From Cytophagaceae bacterium (GTDB lineage: Bacteria > Bacteroidota > Bacteroidia > Cytophagales > Spirosomataceae): DNA of 64,000 nucleotides. Each line of letters starts with the position of its first letter. Position 1 is the stretch's first letter. Where the stretch lies: positions 1 to 64,000 of the forward strand of contig JAIYBU010000178.1 of assembly GCA_027488335.1 (NCBI GenBank), in the 5' to 3' direction. The position numbers and the translations under genes were made by a program. The notes beneath the pieces are model-generated. The model was not told the DNA's origin, searched no databases, and was given only the letters and a program-made list of their open reading frames with translations. Below are positions 8,487 through 16,628 of this stretch, piece by piece.

Positions 8487-8596
8487 TTATACCACAGAGG
8501 CACGGACGGTTCGCCGCTGCGATTTCACAAATTTACACGGAGAAAAACAAAAATAATCTCTGTGAAAATCTTGAAATCTGTGCCTCTGTAGTAAAA
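8487..8596. repeat. Interspersed palindromic element, copy 2
   Basis: Left arm TTATACCACAGAGGCAC (8487-8503) pairs with GTGCCTCTGTAGTAAAA (8580-8596), with mismatches only near the outer end. The internal GC-rich block GACGGTTCGCCGCTGCGATT (8505-8524) is identical to that of copy 1, while the arms differ at several bases. Confidence 0.75.
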
Positions 8597-8675
8597 AACG
8601 AGTAAAAATTGCGAGTCTAAAACAACTAAACAAGCTATCTCACTGATAATCAATAGTTTTCTACATATTTTTTTG

Positions 8676-8683
8676 TACCTTTG
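8676..8683 (+). promoter_or_regulatory. -7 element for der
   Basis: TACCTTTG matches TAnnTTTG. It lies 128 bases before the der ATG, leaving a leader that begins with a small CCCC/GGGG hairpin (8687-8699). No clear -33 TTG is present. Confidence 0.5.
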
Positions 8684-8811
8684 CACCCCCGTTGTGGGGT
8701 ATAATCTTTTTTTAACGTCGATTGTGGACAAAAACATCGACAATTTTTCACAGTTCTCGCAAGAGAATCACTGTTTATTGTTTCAAAAACGATAACCGTT
8801 TACTGATTTTT

Positions 8812-10122
8812 ATGGCAAATATTGTTGCAATCGTAGGCCGACCGAATGTCGGCAAATCTACCCTTTTTAATCGCCTCATCGAGAGCCGTGTGGCCATCAC
8901 CGATGATATGCCTGGCGTAACCCGTGACCGTCATTACGGACAAGCGGTTTGGACTGAAAAATTTTTCACCGTTATTGATACTGGCGGCTACGTGGTTGGT
9001 TCTGAAGATACTTTCGAGGCAGCTATTCGTGAGCAAGTCGAGATAGCCATCGAAGAATCGACCGTTATTTTGTTTGTGGTTGATACCATGACTGGTTTGA
9101 CCGATTTAGATAATGACTTCGCTAATGTACTGCGTCGTTCTAAAAAACCTGTATTTGTTGTAGCCAATAAAGCCGAAACATTCGAGCGTCATCAAACCGC
9201 CGCCGAGTTTTATGAAATGGGCTTGGGCGATGAGGTTTTTCCGATTTCGGCTGCTGATGGTAGCGGAACGGGGGAATTACTCGATGCTGTTGTGGCAAAT
9301 TTTGAAGACGATGGTATTGAAGACCCAAATGCAGGTATTCCGAGAATTGCGATTTTGGGTCGCCCAAATGTAGGGAAATCATCTTTCTTGAATGCCCTAA
9401 CAGGAAAGGACAGAAGTATCGTAAACAGCATGGCTGGCACAACCCGTGACGCCATTGATACACACTATAAACTCTTCGGAAAAGATTTTATCTTAACCGA
9501 TACGGCTGGTATTCGTAAAAAAGCCAAAGTGCAGGAAAATATTGAGTTTTATTCGACACTCCGCTCAGTAAAAGCTCTCGAAAACTCAGATGTTTGTTTG
9601 GTTTTGATTGATGCTTCGGTAGGCTTAGAAATGCAAGATATTAGTATCATCGGTCATGCTCACAACGCTAAAAAAGCCATTGTTTTGATGGTGAATAAGT
9701 GGGATTTGGTAGAAAAAGATTCAAAAACGGCCGATACGATGAAGAAAGCAATTTTGGATAGATTGGCTCCGATGAACTATATGCCCGTAATTTTTGCTTC
9801 GGTGGTCGAAAAACAGCGTATTTTTCAAGTGATTGAAAAAGTAATGGAGGTTTATGAAAATAAAACTCAGAAAATTACGACTTCAAGACTCAATGAAGTA
9901 ATGTTACCGATTATCGAGCGTACGCCACCACCAATGTTGAAAGGTAAGCAAATCAAAATCAAATATTGTGTCCAAGTGCCTACGCCTTCGCCAACGTTTA
10001 TTTTCTTCTGTAATTTACCTCAATACGTGCAGGAATCATATTCTCGTTTCTTACAAAACAAACTCCGTGAGCATTTTGGCTTCGAGGGCGTTGCTATTAC
10101 GGTATTCTTTAGAGCAAAGTAA
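8812..10122 (+). CDS. der: Ribosome-associated GTPase Der (EngA)
   Basis: Der is a double-GTPase needed for 50S ribosomal subunit assembly. From the ATG at 8812 the protein has 436 residues. The first G domain has GRPNVGKST at 9-17 and DTGG. The second begins ILGRPNVGKSSFLNALTG near residue 180, with DTAGI and NKWD, and a KH-like domain follows at the C-terminus. The frame is open 30 codons further upstream (to 8722), but that stretch is not family-like and follows the -7 element at 8676, so 8812 is chosen. A terminator follows at 10192-10226. Confidence 0.95.
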   Translation: MANIVAIVGRPNVGKSTLFNRLIESRVAITDDMPGVTRDRHYGQAVWTEKFFTVIDTGGYVVGSEDTFEAAIREQVEIAIEESTVILFVVDTMTGLTDLDNDFANVLRRSKKPVFVVANKAETFERHQTAAEFYEMGLGDEVFPISAADGSGTGELLDAVVANFEDDGIEDPNAGIPRIAILGRPNVGKSSFLNALTGKDRSIVNSMAGTTRDAIDTHYKLFGKDFILTDTAGIRKKAKVQENIEFYSTLRSVKALENSDVCLVLIDASVGLEMQDISIIGHAHNAKKAIVLMVNKWDLVEKDSKTADTMKKAILDRLAPMNYMPVIFASVVEKQRIFQVIEKVMEVYENKTQKITTSRLNEVMLPIIERTPPPMLKGKQIKIKYCVQVPTPSPTFIFFCNLPQYVQESYSRFLQNKLREHFGFEGVAITVFFRAK

Positions 10123-10160
10123 GTTTGGTGACTGGTTATTGGGGAACTGGTTACTGGACA

Positions 10161-10272
10161 AATGGTTATTAGTTACTGGTTTTGAACGTATAAAAAAATC
10201 CTCGTCTCGGCGAGGATTTTTTTATATCAGTAATAGTAATCGAACGATAGCTCCGCAGTTCACTAATAACCA
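10161..10272. repeat. Imperfect inverted repeat around the der terminator
   Basis: TGGTTATTAGTTACTGG (about 10163-10179) recurs inverted as CAGTTCACTAATAACCA (about 10256-10272), enclosing the terminator. The left flank also contains short reiterations of CTGGTTA/ACTGG. It looks like an intergenic repeat rather than a gene. Confidence 0.45.
10192..10226 (+). terminator. Terminator after der
   Basis: The stem ATCCTCG/CGAGGAT is flanked by A7 and T7 runs, so it can act in both directions between der and the convergent DsbD-N-like gene. Confidence 0.8.
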
Positions 10273-10298
10273 ATTTTCCAGTTTACTAATCACCAACA

Positions 10299-10760
10299 TC
10301 AAATAGTCTTCACATCAAACTTAAATTTATCTTTGTTTGGTACGCACTTACCATCTTTCGTAGTGCAAGTTTGGCACTCGATTTTTCCTTCGATGATTGG
10401 ATTGGCCTTCGTGATTTTCACTTTCTGAATAAACTTGGCTTCATGCTCGAAATACTGCACTTTTCCGCCCCAAATCTCATCAAATTTTTCTTTGGGCTTC
10501 ACAGGTGTGAGTTTTCCTACAACTTGGTAGCCATCAGTTTTGGTAAAATTTACAGAAGTTGGCAATGGGCCCTCTACTTTTAGTTGAGATGAATACATGT
10601 ACCAATTATCGTCGATTTTAGCTGTGAAAACCAAGTCTATTGTTTCGCCAATTTTAGCTGATGTTTTTGAAGGTGTAAATGCCCATTTGGCTGGTTTTAG
10701 AATCTGAGCCGATGCCGCAAATGATGAAGCGACAAATAACAAAAAGAGTATTTTTTTCAT
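10299..10760 (-). CDS. Secreted stand-alone DsbD N-terminal-like domain protein
   Basis: This 153-residue protein has a clear signal peptide (MKKILFLLFVASSFAASAQ). The rest resembles the immunoglobulin-like N-terminal domain of the thiol-disulfide interchange protein DsbD: KIGETIDLVFTAKI, DNWYMYS, then a C-terminal ECQTC...GKC cysteine group that would form the redox pair. The membrane and thioredoxin domains of full DsbD are not present here, so it acts alone in the periplasm or with a partner encoded elsewhere. It converges on der across a two-way terminator. Its redox role is inferred from family resemblance. Confidence 0.7.
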   Translation of the reverse strand: MKKILFLLFVASSFAASAQILKPAKWAFTPSKTSAKIGETIDLVFTAKIDDNWYMYSSQLKVEGPLPTSVNFTKTDGYQVVGKLTPVKPKEKFDEIWGGKVQYFEHEAKFIQKVKITKANPIIEGKIECQTCTTKDGKCVPNKDKFKFDVKTI

Positions 10761-10856
10761 TTTTTGAATATAAATTAATTGAAACTTTAGCTTAATCTAC
10801 TGATAAATAATGACTTGTGATTTCTGTTGACCGTCGTGCATCGACTGTGGACTATC

Positions 10857-11594
10857 TCACAAAAGTACTTCAATATTTTCTTCTTCTATTAACGCACAAT
10901 TATTCATTTTCATATATAGCTGCGTTAAAACTACAACATCAGCCGCACAATATCGTTCGATTTTTGCTCTATCTTTTTCTACATGATAAACATGATTCAC
11001 TTGGTCGCCACTGATTTCGCTCTTGCTACTCGGAATATCAAAAATTGCCGCAAGTAAATCCAGTCCCGTAAAGTGCTTATAATCACCAAATTTCCAAAGG
11101 TCGAGCGTATCCAAATGGTTTATTTCCCACGGCTTTTTACCTGATAATTGCAAAACCCTCGGCAAACCGATTCCATTTACCAACATTCGTCGACACAAAT
11201 AAGCAAAATCAAATTCTTTGCCATTATGAGCACAAAGCATCAAGTTATTAGCGGCTTTGTGTTTTTCAACAATCTTCTTGAAGGATTGTAAAACCTCTCG
11301 CTCGTCGTCGCCACCAATCATTTTTACTCGAAGCGAAGGTTTATTTTCTTCATCAAATATTATTCCTCCTATTCCAACGCACAAAACCTTACCAAATTCA
11401 GCATAAATCCCTGCTTTTTTCAGATAAAAATCTCCATCTGATAGGTTTTCTTCGTTATTCAGATAAGCTGCTTTTTTAAGCCAAAGTTTCTGCAATCGCT
11501 CATTAAGCAGCTCAAAATCAGGCACTTGCGAAACCGTTTCAATGTCAATGAATAAGACATTTTTTAAGTGTTTGACAAAAGCATCATCTATCAT
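10857..11594 (-). CDS. DEDDy-type 3'-5' exonuclease (PolB-like)
   Basis: This 245-residue protein carries the three exonuclease motifs of the RNase H-like DEDDy group. FIDIETVS is near residue 15 (Exo I, D and E), CAHNGKEFDFAYLCRRM near 121 (Exo II, with the conserved Asp) and YCAADVVVLTQLY near 219 (Exo III). It matches the predicted 3'-5' exonuclease family related to DNA polymerase B proofreading domains, but no polymerase domain follows. A role in DNA or RNA end trimming is likely; the natural substrate is unknown. The gene stands alone, 117 bp upstream of the end of the acyltransferase gene. Confidence 0.75.
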   Translation of the reverse strand: MIDDAFVKHLKNVLFIDIETVSQVPDFELLNERLQKLWLKKAAYLNNEENLSDGDFYLKKAGIYAEFGKVLCVGIGGIIFDEENKPSLRVKMIGGDDEREVLQSFKKIVEKHKAANNLMLCAHNGKEFDFAYLCRRMLVNGIGLPRVLQLSGKKPWEINHLDTLDLWKFGDYKHFTGLDLLAAIFDIPSSKSEISGDQVNHVYHVEKDRAKIERYCAADVVVLTQLYMKMNNCALIEEENIEVLL

Positions 11595-11654
11595 AATCAG
11601 CAGTATTTAGGTGTAGGATTTCAGACCTCATTTTTTAGCAAAAGTTACATAATT

Positions 11655-11740
11655 TGGTGCGAACCGAGCGACGGCGGCATTCTGTTCGCTATGATATTCA
11701 TTCAGAAAACATCATAACAGCGAACAGGATGTTCGCACCA
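11655..11740. repeat. Long inverted repeat with a GC-rich insert in one arm
   Basis: The right arm AGCGAACAGGATGTTCGCACC (11719-11739, shown less its last A) predicts a left arm TGGTGCGAAC-ATC-CTGTTCGCT. The left arm (11655-11690) instead has CGAGCGACGGCGGCATT (11665-11681) in place of ATC. The right arm overlaps the last codons of the acyltransferase gene. A third, uninterrupted relative lies at 55990-56020. Confidence 0.75.
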
Positions 11741-12557
11741 CAAAAAATAGAATCAACCAATACAAAGGCATCAGTACAATCATTAGGCCAATCGTGATGG
11801 AATCGAAAAAGACGATGCCTCTCGTGAGTTTTTTTGATATAAAAGTGGCCAACCAAATGGCAGGAAAATGCGTGATATATCCAAGCGTGAAAAATGGCGT
11901 TTGTGCGGGCGATAGTTTCGGGAAATTCCAGCTTAAAATCTGGTTGAGTTTTTCGGTCAAAACCTCGTTGAATCTTCGCAAAAATACACCATCTTCGGCA
12001 GGATTCGGTAAATCTGACTTTTGGATTGCTTCACCAAAACTTAAGTTTATTACTTTTCCATAAGTTGTAAAAGTATTATAAGTAATAGCCACTGGAATTA
12101 CTGTCAACGGAATTTCATCGCTCCAAGCTTTCTGAGCCAAACGCCCCGTTCCTTTTTTAAGTGGCAAAAGTTTAGTTTGATTGGTGCAGAGTCCCTCCGA
12201 AAAAATCAGTACCATTTCGCCTTGCTTGAAGAGTTCGATACATTTCTTAAATGTCTCGTCGTTATCTCCCAAATGCTCTTTTCCTTCCGAAAGGCGATGC
12301 ACAGGCATCATAAAAAGGCTCGAAAGGGCTTTTTTTGCTAAACTTTTCTTGAAAACATCTCCCCGAGCCAACGACCAAATACGTCGGTGGTCGAGCGTGC
12401 AGCATAATAAAACCGCATCAAAAAACGAATTAGCGTGCGTACTGGCCAACATAACCGCCCCAGATTTTGGGATATTTTCGATACCCGTAATTTTACTTTG
12501 TTTGATAAAAAATTTCAGCAGAAACGTAACAAAAGGACGTAAGATATAATAAAGCAA
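11712..12557 (-). CDS. PlsC-like lysophospholipid acyltransferase
   Basis: This 281-residue membrane-associated acyltransferase probably esterifies lysophospholipid or a related alcohol during membrane lipid synthesis. The acceptor motif HANSFFD is at residues 41-47, in the H-x5-D spacing seen in HPNSxxD-type relatives. FSEGLCTNQTKLLPLKKGTGR carries the phosphate-binding motif III. The C-terminus has a membrane helix (IGLMIVLMPLYWLILFF). The last nine residues (VVRTSCSLL) and the stop codon are encoded by the right arm of the inverted repeat at 11655-11740, so the native C-terminus was replaced or extended by repeat DNA. The catalytic part is intact. Confidence 0.8.
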   Translation of the reverse strand: MLYYILRPFVTFLLKFFIKQSKITGIENIPKSGAVMLASTHANSFFDAVLLCCTLDHRRIWSLARGDVFKKSLAKKALSSLFMMPVHRLSEGKEHLGDNDETFKKCIELFKQGEMVLIFSEGLCTNQTKLLPLKKGTGRLAQKAWSDEIPLTVIPVAITYNTFTTYGKVINLSFGEAIQKSDLPNPAEDGVFLRRFNEVLTEKLNQILSWNFPKLSPAQTPFFTLGYITHFPAIWLATFISKKLTRGIVFFDSITIGLMIVLMPLYWLILFFVVRTSCSLL

Positions 12558-12606
12558 TTGACAAGTAAGTTTAGATGAAAGTTTTTAGTTATTCAAAAAT
12601 CTGAAT

Positions 12607-12710
12607 AAAAATCTATCGAACCAAATAGATTTTTGATTTTGGCACTTGTTTGACATTAAATTGTAGTTTTCTGCTGAATATTTCAAAAAAACCAAATTCT
12701 ATTTGGTTTT
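12607..12710. promoter_or_regulatory. Two AT-rich hairpins in the divergent plsC-like/gapN promoter region
   Basis: AAAAATCTA/TAGATTTTT (12607-12634) and AAAACCAAAT/ATTTGGTTTT (12688-12710) both form stems and share ACCAAAT. They lie between divergent start codons, where a terminator has no obvious purpose, so they may be operator sites or leader structures. Confidence 0.35.
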
Positions 12711-12773
12711 GCTTTTGAGGGGTGTAATTTCGTTTGTCTTTTACAACAAAACAGCTTGATTTTAAATAAAAAC

Positions 12774-14399
12774 ATGACAAATCTACCAGACAAAATTACG
12801 GCTATCTTCCCCGAAGTTGGTCAAATTCCCGAACAATTTCAGATTCAACCACTTCACCAAAAAGAATATTTGGTAGGTGGTGAAATGCGTCAGTGGTCGG
12901 GTGCTACGCAGGATGTTTATTCGCCGATTTATGTAAAAAACGGCGATAAATTTGAAAGTTTGCTTATAGGGAGTTATCCGATTACCGACGAAGCAGAAGC
13001 AATGGAAGCTCTAAATGCCGCTTTAAAAGCATACGATAATGGTCGTGGCGAATGGCCAACAATGAGCTTGGTTGAGCGTATTGCTTGCATGGAGAATTTC
13101 CTCAAAAAAATGCTTGAGAAAAAGGCTGAAATCGTAAATTTATTAATGTATGAAATTGGCAAATCATTGGCCGATTCAATCAAAGAATTCGACCGAACGA
13201 TTGAATACATTTATGATACCATTGATTGTTTGAAAGATATTGACCGTAATTCTTCTCGTTTCAAAATCGAACAAGGAATTATCGGACAAATCAGACGTTC
13301 GCCTTTGGGTGTGGTACTTTGTATGGGGCCATTCAATTATCCGTTGAATGAAACTTTTTGTACGTTGATTCCTGCTATCATTATGGGAAATACGATTTTG
13401 TTTAAGCCACCAAAACACGGTACACTTTTGCATTATCCATTGTTGAAGGCTTTCCAAGAATGTTTCCCGAAAGGCGTTGTCAATACGATTTACGGACGTG
13501 GAGCAAACGTAGTTCCGCCGTTGATGCAAACTGGCAAAATCAATGTACTTACGCTCATTGGGTCGAGCAAAGTGGCAAATGATTTGAAAAAAATGCACCC
13601 AAAACTCAATCGTTTGAGAGCTGTTTTGGGTCTTGATGCCAAAAATGCTGGTATCATTCTGAAAAATGCCGATGTAGAATTAGCAGTAAAAGAATGTATT
13701 TTGGGGTCGCTTTCATTTAATGGTCAACGTTGTACGGCCATCAAAATCATTTGGGTGCATCGCTCAATTGCAAAGAAATTCTTGAATAGATTTACGGAAG
13801 AACTTGAAAAATTGAAGTTCGGAATGCCGTGGGAAGCTGGTGTAAACTTAACGCCACTACCCGAACCAAACAAACCAACCTATTTGGCAGAGTGCATTGC
13901 CGATGCCCAAGCCAACGGTGCGGAAGTTGTGAACGAAGGTGGCGGAAGGACAGTAAACTCATTTGTATATCCTGCGGTGCTTTACCCAGTCAATAGTAAA
14001 ATGAAAGTTTACAGCGAAGAACAATTCGGGCCGCTCGTACCAGTTGTGCCTTTTGATGATGTTGAAGAGCCTATTCAATATATCATTGATTCGTCGCACG
14101 GACAGCAAGTAAGTATTTTTGGCTCAAATCCTGACCAAATTGCTCATTTGATTGACCCACTTGTGAATCAAGTTAGCCGTGTAAATATCAATGCTCAGTG
14201 CCAACGTGGGCCAGATACTTTTCCGTTTACAGGCAGAAAGGATTCGGCCGAAGGAACGCTTTCGGTAGAAGATGCTCTCAGAGCTTTCTCAATCCGAACG
14301 GTAGTTGCTACGAAAGATACCGATGCCAATAAGAAAATTTTCAATGAGATTGTCGAAGAGCATAGTTCGCACTTCCTTTCTACGAAATATGTTTTCTAA
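12774..14399 (+). CDS. gapN: NADP-dependent non-phosphorylating glyceraldehyde-3-phosphate dehydrogenase (GapN-like)
   Basis: This 541-residue aldehyde dehydrogenase of the GapN group would oxidise glyceraldehyde-3-phosphate directly to 3-phosphoglycerate, giving NADPH instead of ATP. The ALDH signature is complete: a cofactor segment with MGPFNYPLNE and KPPKHG, the catalytic cysteine in FNGQRCTAIKI, and the EEQFGP motif. The long N-terminus (YLVGGEMRQWSG) and the RGPDTFPFTGRKDS end are typical of GapN. The ATG at 12774 is preferred; a TTG 18 bases earlier only adds six residues. The substrate is inferred from family resemblance. A strong terminator follows. Confidence 0.8.
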   Translation: MTNLPDKITAIFPEVGQIPEQFQIQPLHQKEYLVGGEMRQWSGATQDVYSPIYVKNGDKFESLLIGSYPITDEAEAMEALNAALKAYDNGRGEWPTMSLVERIACMENFLKKMLEKKAEIVNLLMYEIGKSLADSIKEFDRTIEYIYDTIDCLKDIDRNSSRFKIEQGIIGQIRRSPLGVVLCMGPFNYPLNETFCTLIPAIIMGNTILFKPPKHGTLLHYPLLKAFQECFPKGVVNTIYGRGANVVPPLMQTGKINVLTLIGSSKVANDLKKMHPKLNRLRAVLGLDAKNAGIILKNADVELAVKECILGSLSFNGQRCTAIKIIWVHRSIAKKFLNRFTEELEKLKFGMPWEAGVNLTPLPEPNKPTYLAECIADAQANGAEVVNEGGGRTVNSFVYPAVLYPVNSKMKVYSEEQFGPLVPVVPFDDVEEPIQYIIDSSHGQQVSIFGSNPDQIAHLIDPLVNQVSRVNINAQCQRGPDTFPFTGRKDSAEGTLSVEDALRAFSIRTVVATKDTDANKKIFNEIVEEHSSHFLSTKYVF

Positions 14400-14425
14400 A
14401 ATATTATTTAGCTATCGACATATTC

Positions 14426-14460
14426 AACCCCTCAAAATCAAAAACTTTTGAGGGGTTTTT
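14426..14460 (+). terminator. Terminator after gapN
   Basis: AACCCCTCAAAA pairs with TTTTGAGGGGTT across an eight-base loop and is followed by T residues. Confidence 0.85.
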
Positions 14461-14481
14461 CGTTTCTATGTAGCAATACCG

Positions 14482-14489
14482 TAACTTTG
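14482..14489 (+). promoter_or_regulatory. -7 element for metG
   Basis: TAACTTTG matches TAnnTTTG and lies 29 bases before the metG ATG at 14519. A -33 TTG is not evident. Confidence 0.45.
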
Positions 14490-14518
14490 CACAATAATTT
14501 TTGAATACTAAAGAAGAT

Positions 14519-16564
14519 ATGACCGAAACTCCGCAAAAATATACCGTTACGGCTGCTTTGATTTATGCCAATGGCCCTATTCATATCGGACACTTGGCGG
14601 GCTGCTATATCCCTGCCGATATTTATGTGCGTTATCTCCGCTCAAAAGGGGCTGATGTAGCCTTTATTAGTGGCACTGACGAACACGGCGTGCCGATTAC
14701 AGTAAAGGCTCGCAAAGAAGGCAAAACACCTCAACAAGTCGTTGATTTTTACTACGAACAAATCAAAAAATCTTTTGCCGATTTTGGTATTTCGTTCGAT
14801 ATTTATTCTCGTACTTCAAACCAAACGCATCACAAAGTTTCGCAAGAAATCTTTACGACTTTGTATGAGAAAGGCTATTTCGATGAAGAAACCAGCGAAC
14901 AATATTTCGATGAAGTAGCTCAACAGTTTTTGGCGGATAGATACATCGTGGGTGAATGCCCGACGTGTGCCAACCCCAATGCGTATGGCGACCAATGCGA
15001 AAAATGTGGTTCGACACTCTCGCCGACTGAGTTGAAAAACCCTCGTTCAACACTTTCCGGCTCAAAACCAGTGATGAAAAGTACCAAAAACTGGTATTTG
15101 CCGCTCGACCGTATGCAGCCCGACATCGAGAAATACGTAAACAGCCACAAAGAATGGAAAACCAACGTATTTGGTCAGTGTCAATCTTGGTTAAAAGATG
15201 GTCTCAGACCTCGTGCCATGACTCGTGATTTAGATTGGGGAATCAGCGTGCCATTGCCAGACACCGAAGGAAAGGTTTTATACGTTTGGTTCGATGCACC
15301 GATTGGCTACATCACGTTTACACAAGAATGGGCTGCCCAAAATGGCAAAAACTGGGAAGATTATTGGAAAAATGGAAACACGAAGTTGGTTCACTTCATC
15401 GGTAAGGATAATATTGTTTTCCACTGTATTATTTTTCCTGCGATGTTGATGGCCGAAGGAAGCTATATTTTACCCGATAACGTGCCTGCACAAGAGTTCA
15501 TGAATTTGGAAGGTGATAAAATTTCAACTTCAAGAAACTGGGCGGTTTGGTTGCACGAATATTTGGAAGAATTGCCGAATAAACAAGATGTATTGCGTTA
15601 TGCACTTTCGGCCAATATGCCAGAGTCGAAAGATAATGACTTTACATGGAAAGACTTCCAAACCAAAAACAATAGCGAATTAGTTGCCATTTACGGAAAC
15701 TTCGTAAATCGTGCGGTGGTGCTTACGCATAAGTTTTACGGTGGAAAAGTACCAGCACAAGGCGAGTTGACCGATTACGACAAAGAAACGATTGCAACCT
15801 TGGCCGATTTTCCGAAGAAAATCGGTGATTCGATAGAAAATTATCGTTTCCGTGAAGGTTTGGCCAACATGATGGATTTGGCACGTTTGGGTAATAAATA
15901 TTTGGCCGAAACCGAGCCGTGGAAGGTTATCAAGGAAAATCCCGCTCGTGTGGAAACCATAATGAACATTGCTTTGCAACTTGCCGCTAATTTAGCAATT
16001 TTATCAGAGCCATTTTTGCCATTTACGGCCGAGAAATTAAGAAGCCAATTAGGTTTAAACGAAACAACTTGGGCCGAAACGGGCGGAGCAGATTTATTGC
16101 CAGTTGGCACTGTAATCGGCGAATCGAGTCTATTATTTGAGAAAATCGAAGATGATGCGATTGAAAAACAAGTAAAAAAATTACAAGAATCGAAGCGAAT
16201 GAATGAATTAGAAAACGCAAAAGTACCAGCTTTGAAAGAGAATATTCAGTTCGATGATTTTGCCAAATTGGATATTCGTATCGGTACAATCTTGGAAGCT
16301 GAGAAATTACCTAAGAGTGATAAGCTTTTGAAGTTCTTAATTGACGACGGATTCGGTAAACGTGTTATTTTAAGTGGTATTGCGAAATATTATTCTCCAG
16401 AAGACATGATTGGAAAGCAAGTTACGTTTATTGCAAACTTGGCTCCACGTAAAATGATGGGTATCGAATCAAACGGAATGATTCTAATGGCTGAAGACCG
16501 TGACGGAAGTTTGGCTCTTCTACAACCCAATAAACAAGTGTGGAATGGTGGAACGGTGAGTTAA
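14519..16564 (+). CDS. metG: Methionyl-tRNA synthetase with C-terminal tRNA-binding domain
   Basis: MetG charges tRNA-Met and the initiator tRNA. From the ATG at 14519 it has 681 residues. The class I HIGH motif is at 22-25. A zinc knuckle (CPTC...CEKC) lies in the connective peptide. DKISTSRN stands for KMSKS. An OB-fold tRNA-binding domain (Trbp111-like, [13 protein letters not shown] to GMILMAED) forms the last 110 residues, as in the dimeric bacterial form. A TTG six codons upstream is less likely as the start. The gene has its own -7 element and a convergent terminator behind it. Confidence 0.97.
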   Translation: MTETPQKYTVTAALIYANGPIHIGHLAGCYIPADIYVRYLRSKGADVAFISGTDEHGVPITVKARKEGKTPQQVVDFYYEQIKKSFADFGISFDIYSRTSNQTHHKVSQEIFTTLYEKGYFDEETSEQYFDEVAQQFLADRYIVGECPTCANPNAYGDQCEKCGSTLSPTELKNPRSTLSGSKPVMKSTKNWYLPLDRMQPDIEKYVNSHKEWKTNVFGQCQSWLKDGLRPRAMTRDLDWGISVPLPDTEGKVLYVWFDAPIGYITFTQEWAAQNGKNWEDYWKNGNTKLVHFIGKDNIVFHCIIFPAMLMAEGSYILPDNVPAQEFMNLEGDKISTSRNWAVWLHEYLEELPNKQDVLRYALSANMPESKDNDFTWKDFQTKNNSELVAIYGNFVNRAVVLTHKFYGGKVPAQGELTDYDKETIATLADFPKKIGDSIENYRFREGLANMMDLARLGNKYLAETEPWKVIKENPARVETIMNIALQLAANLAILSEPFLPFTAEKLRSQLGLNETTWAETGGADLLPVGTVIGESSLLFEKIEDDAIEKQVKKLQESKRMNELENAKVPALKENIQFDDFAKLDIRIGTILEAEKLPKSDKLLKFLIDDGFGKRVILSGIAKYYSPEDMIGKQVTFIANLAPRKMMGIESNGMILMAEDRDGSLALLQPNKQVWNGGTVS

Positions 16565-16579
16565 TTTTCAATGAAAGCA

Positions 16580-16614
16580 AAGAGTGAATGATAGATATTT
16601 TGTCATTCACTCTT
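16580..16614. terminator. Bidirectional hairpin between metG and the M28 peptidase gene
   Basis: A perfect 12-bp stem (AAGAGTGAATGA/TCATTCACTCTT) sits between convergent genes. The T tract is weak, so termination is likely but not certain. Confidence 0.55.
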
Positions 16615-16628
16615 ATAAAGCAATTTAT

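Noticed and set aside
7427-8596. Permease flanked by repeats as a composite transposon
   Set aside because: The repeats are about 100 bp palindromes without coding capacity, similar elements occur singly elsewhere, and no transposase or target duplication is visible.
8722-8811. Thirty-codon N-terminal extension of Der
   Set aside because: The added residues are not like any Der N-terminus, while ATG 8812 gives the standard MANIVAIVGRPNVGKS start.
10161-10272. Possible CRISPR-like array from the reiterated CTGGTTA/ACTGG words
   Set aside because: The units are short, irregular and without constant-length spacers; the structure is an inverted repeat around a terminator.
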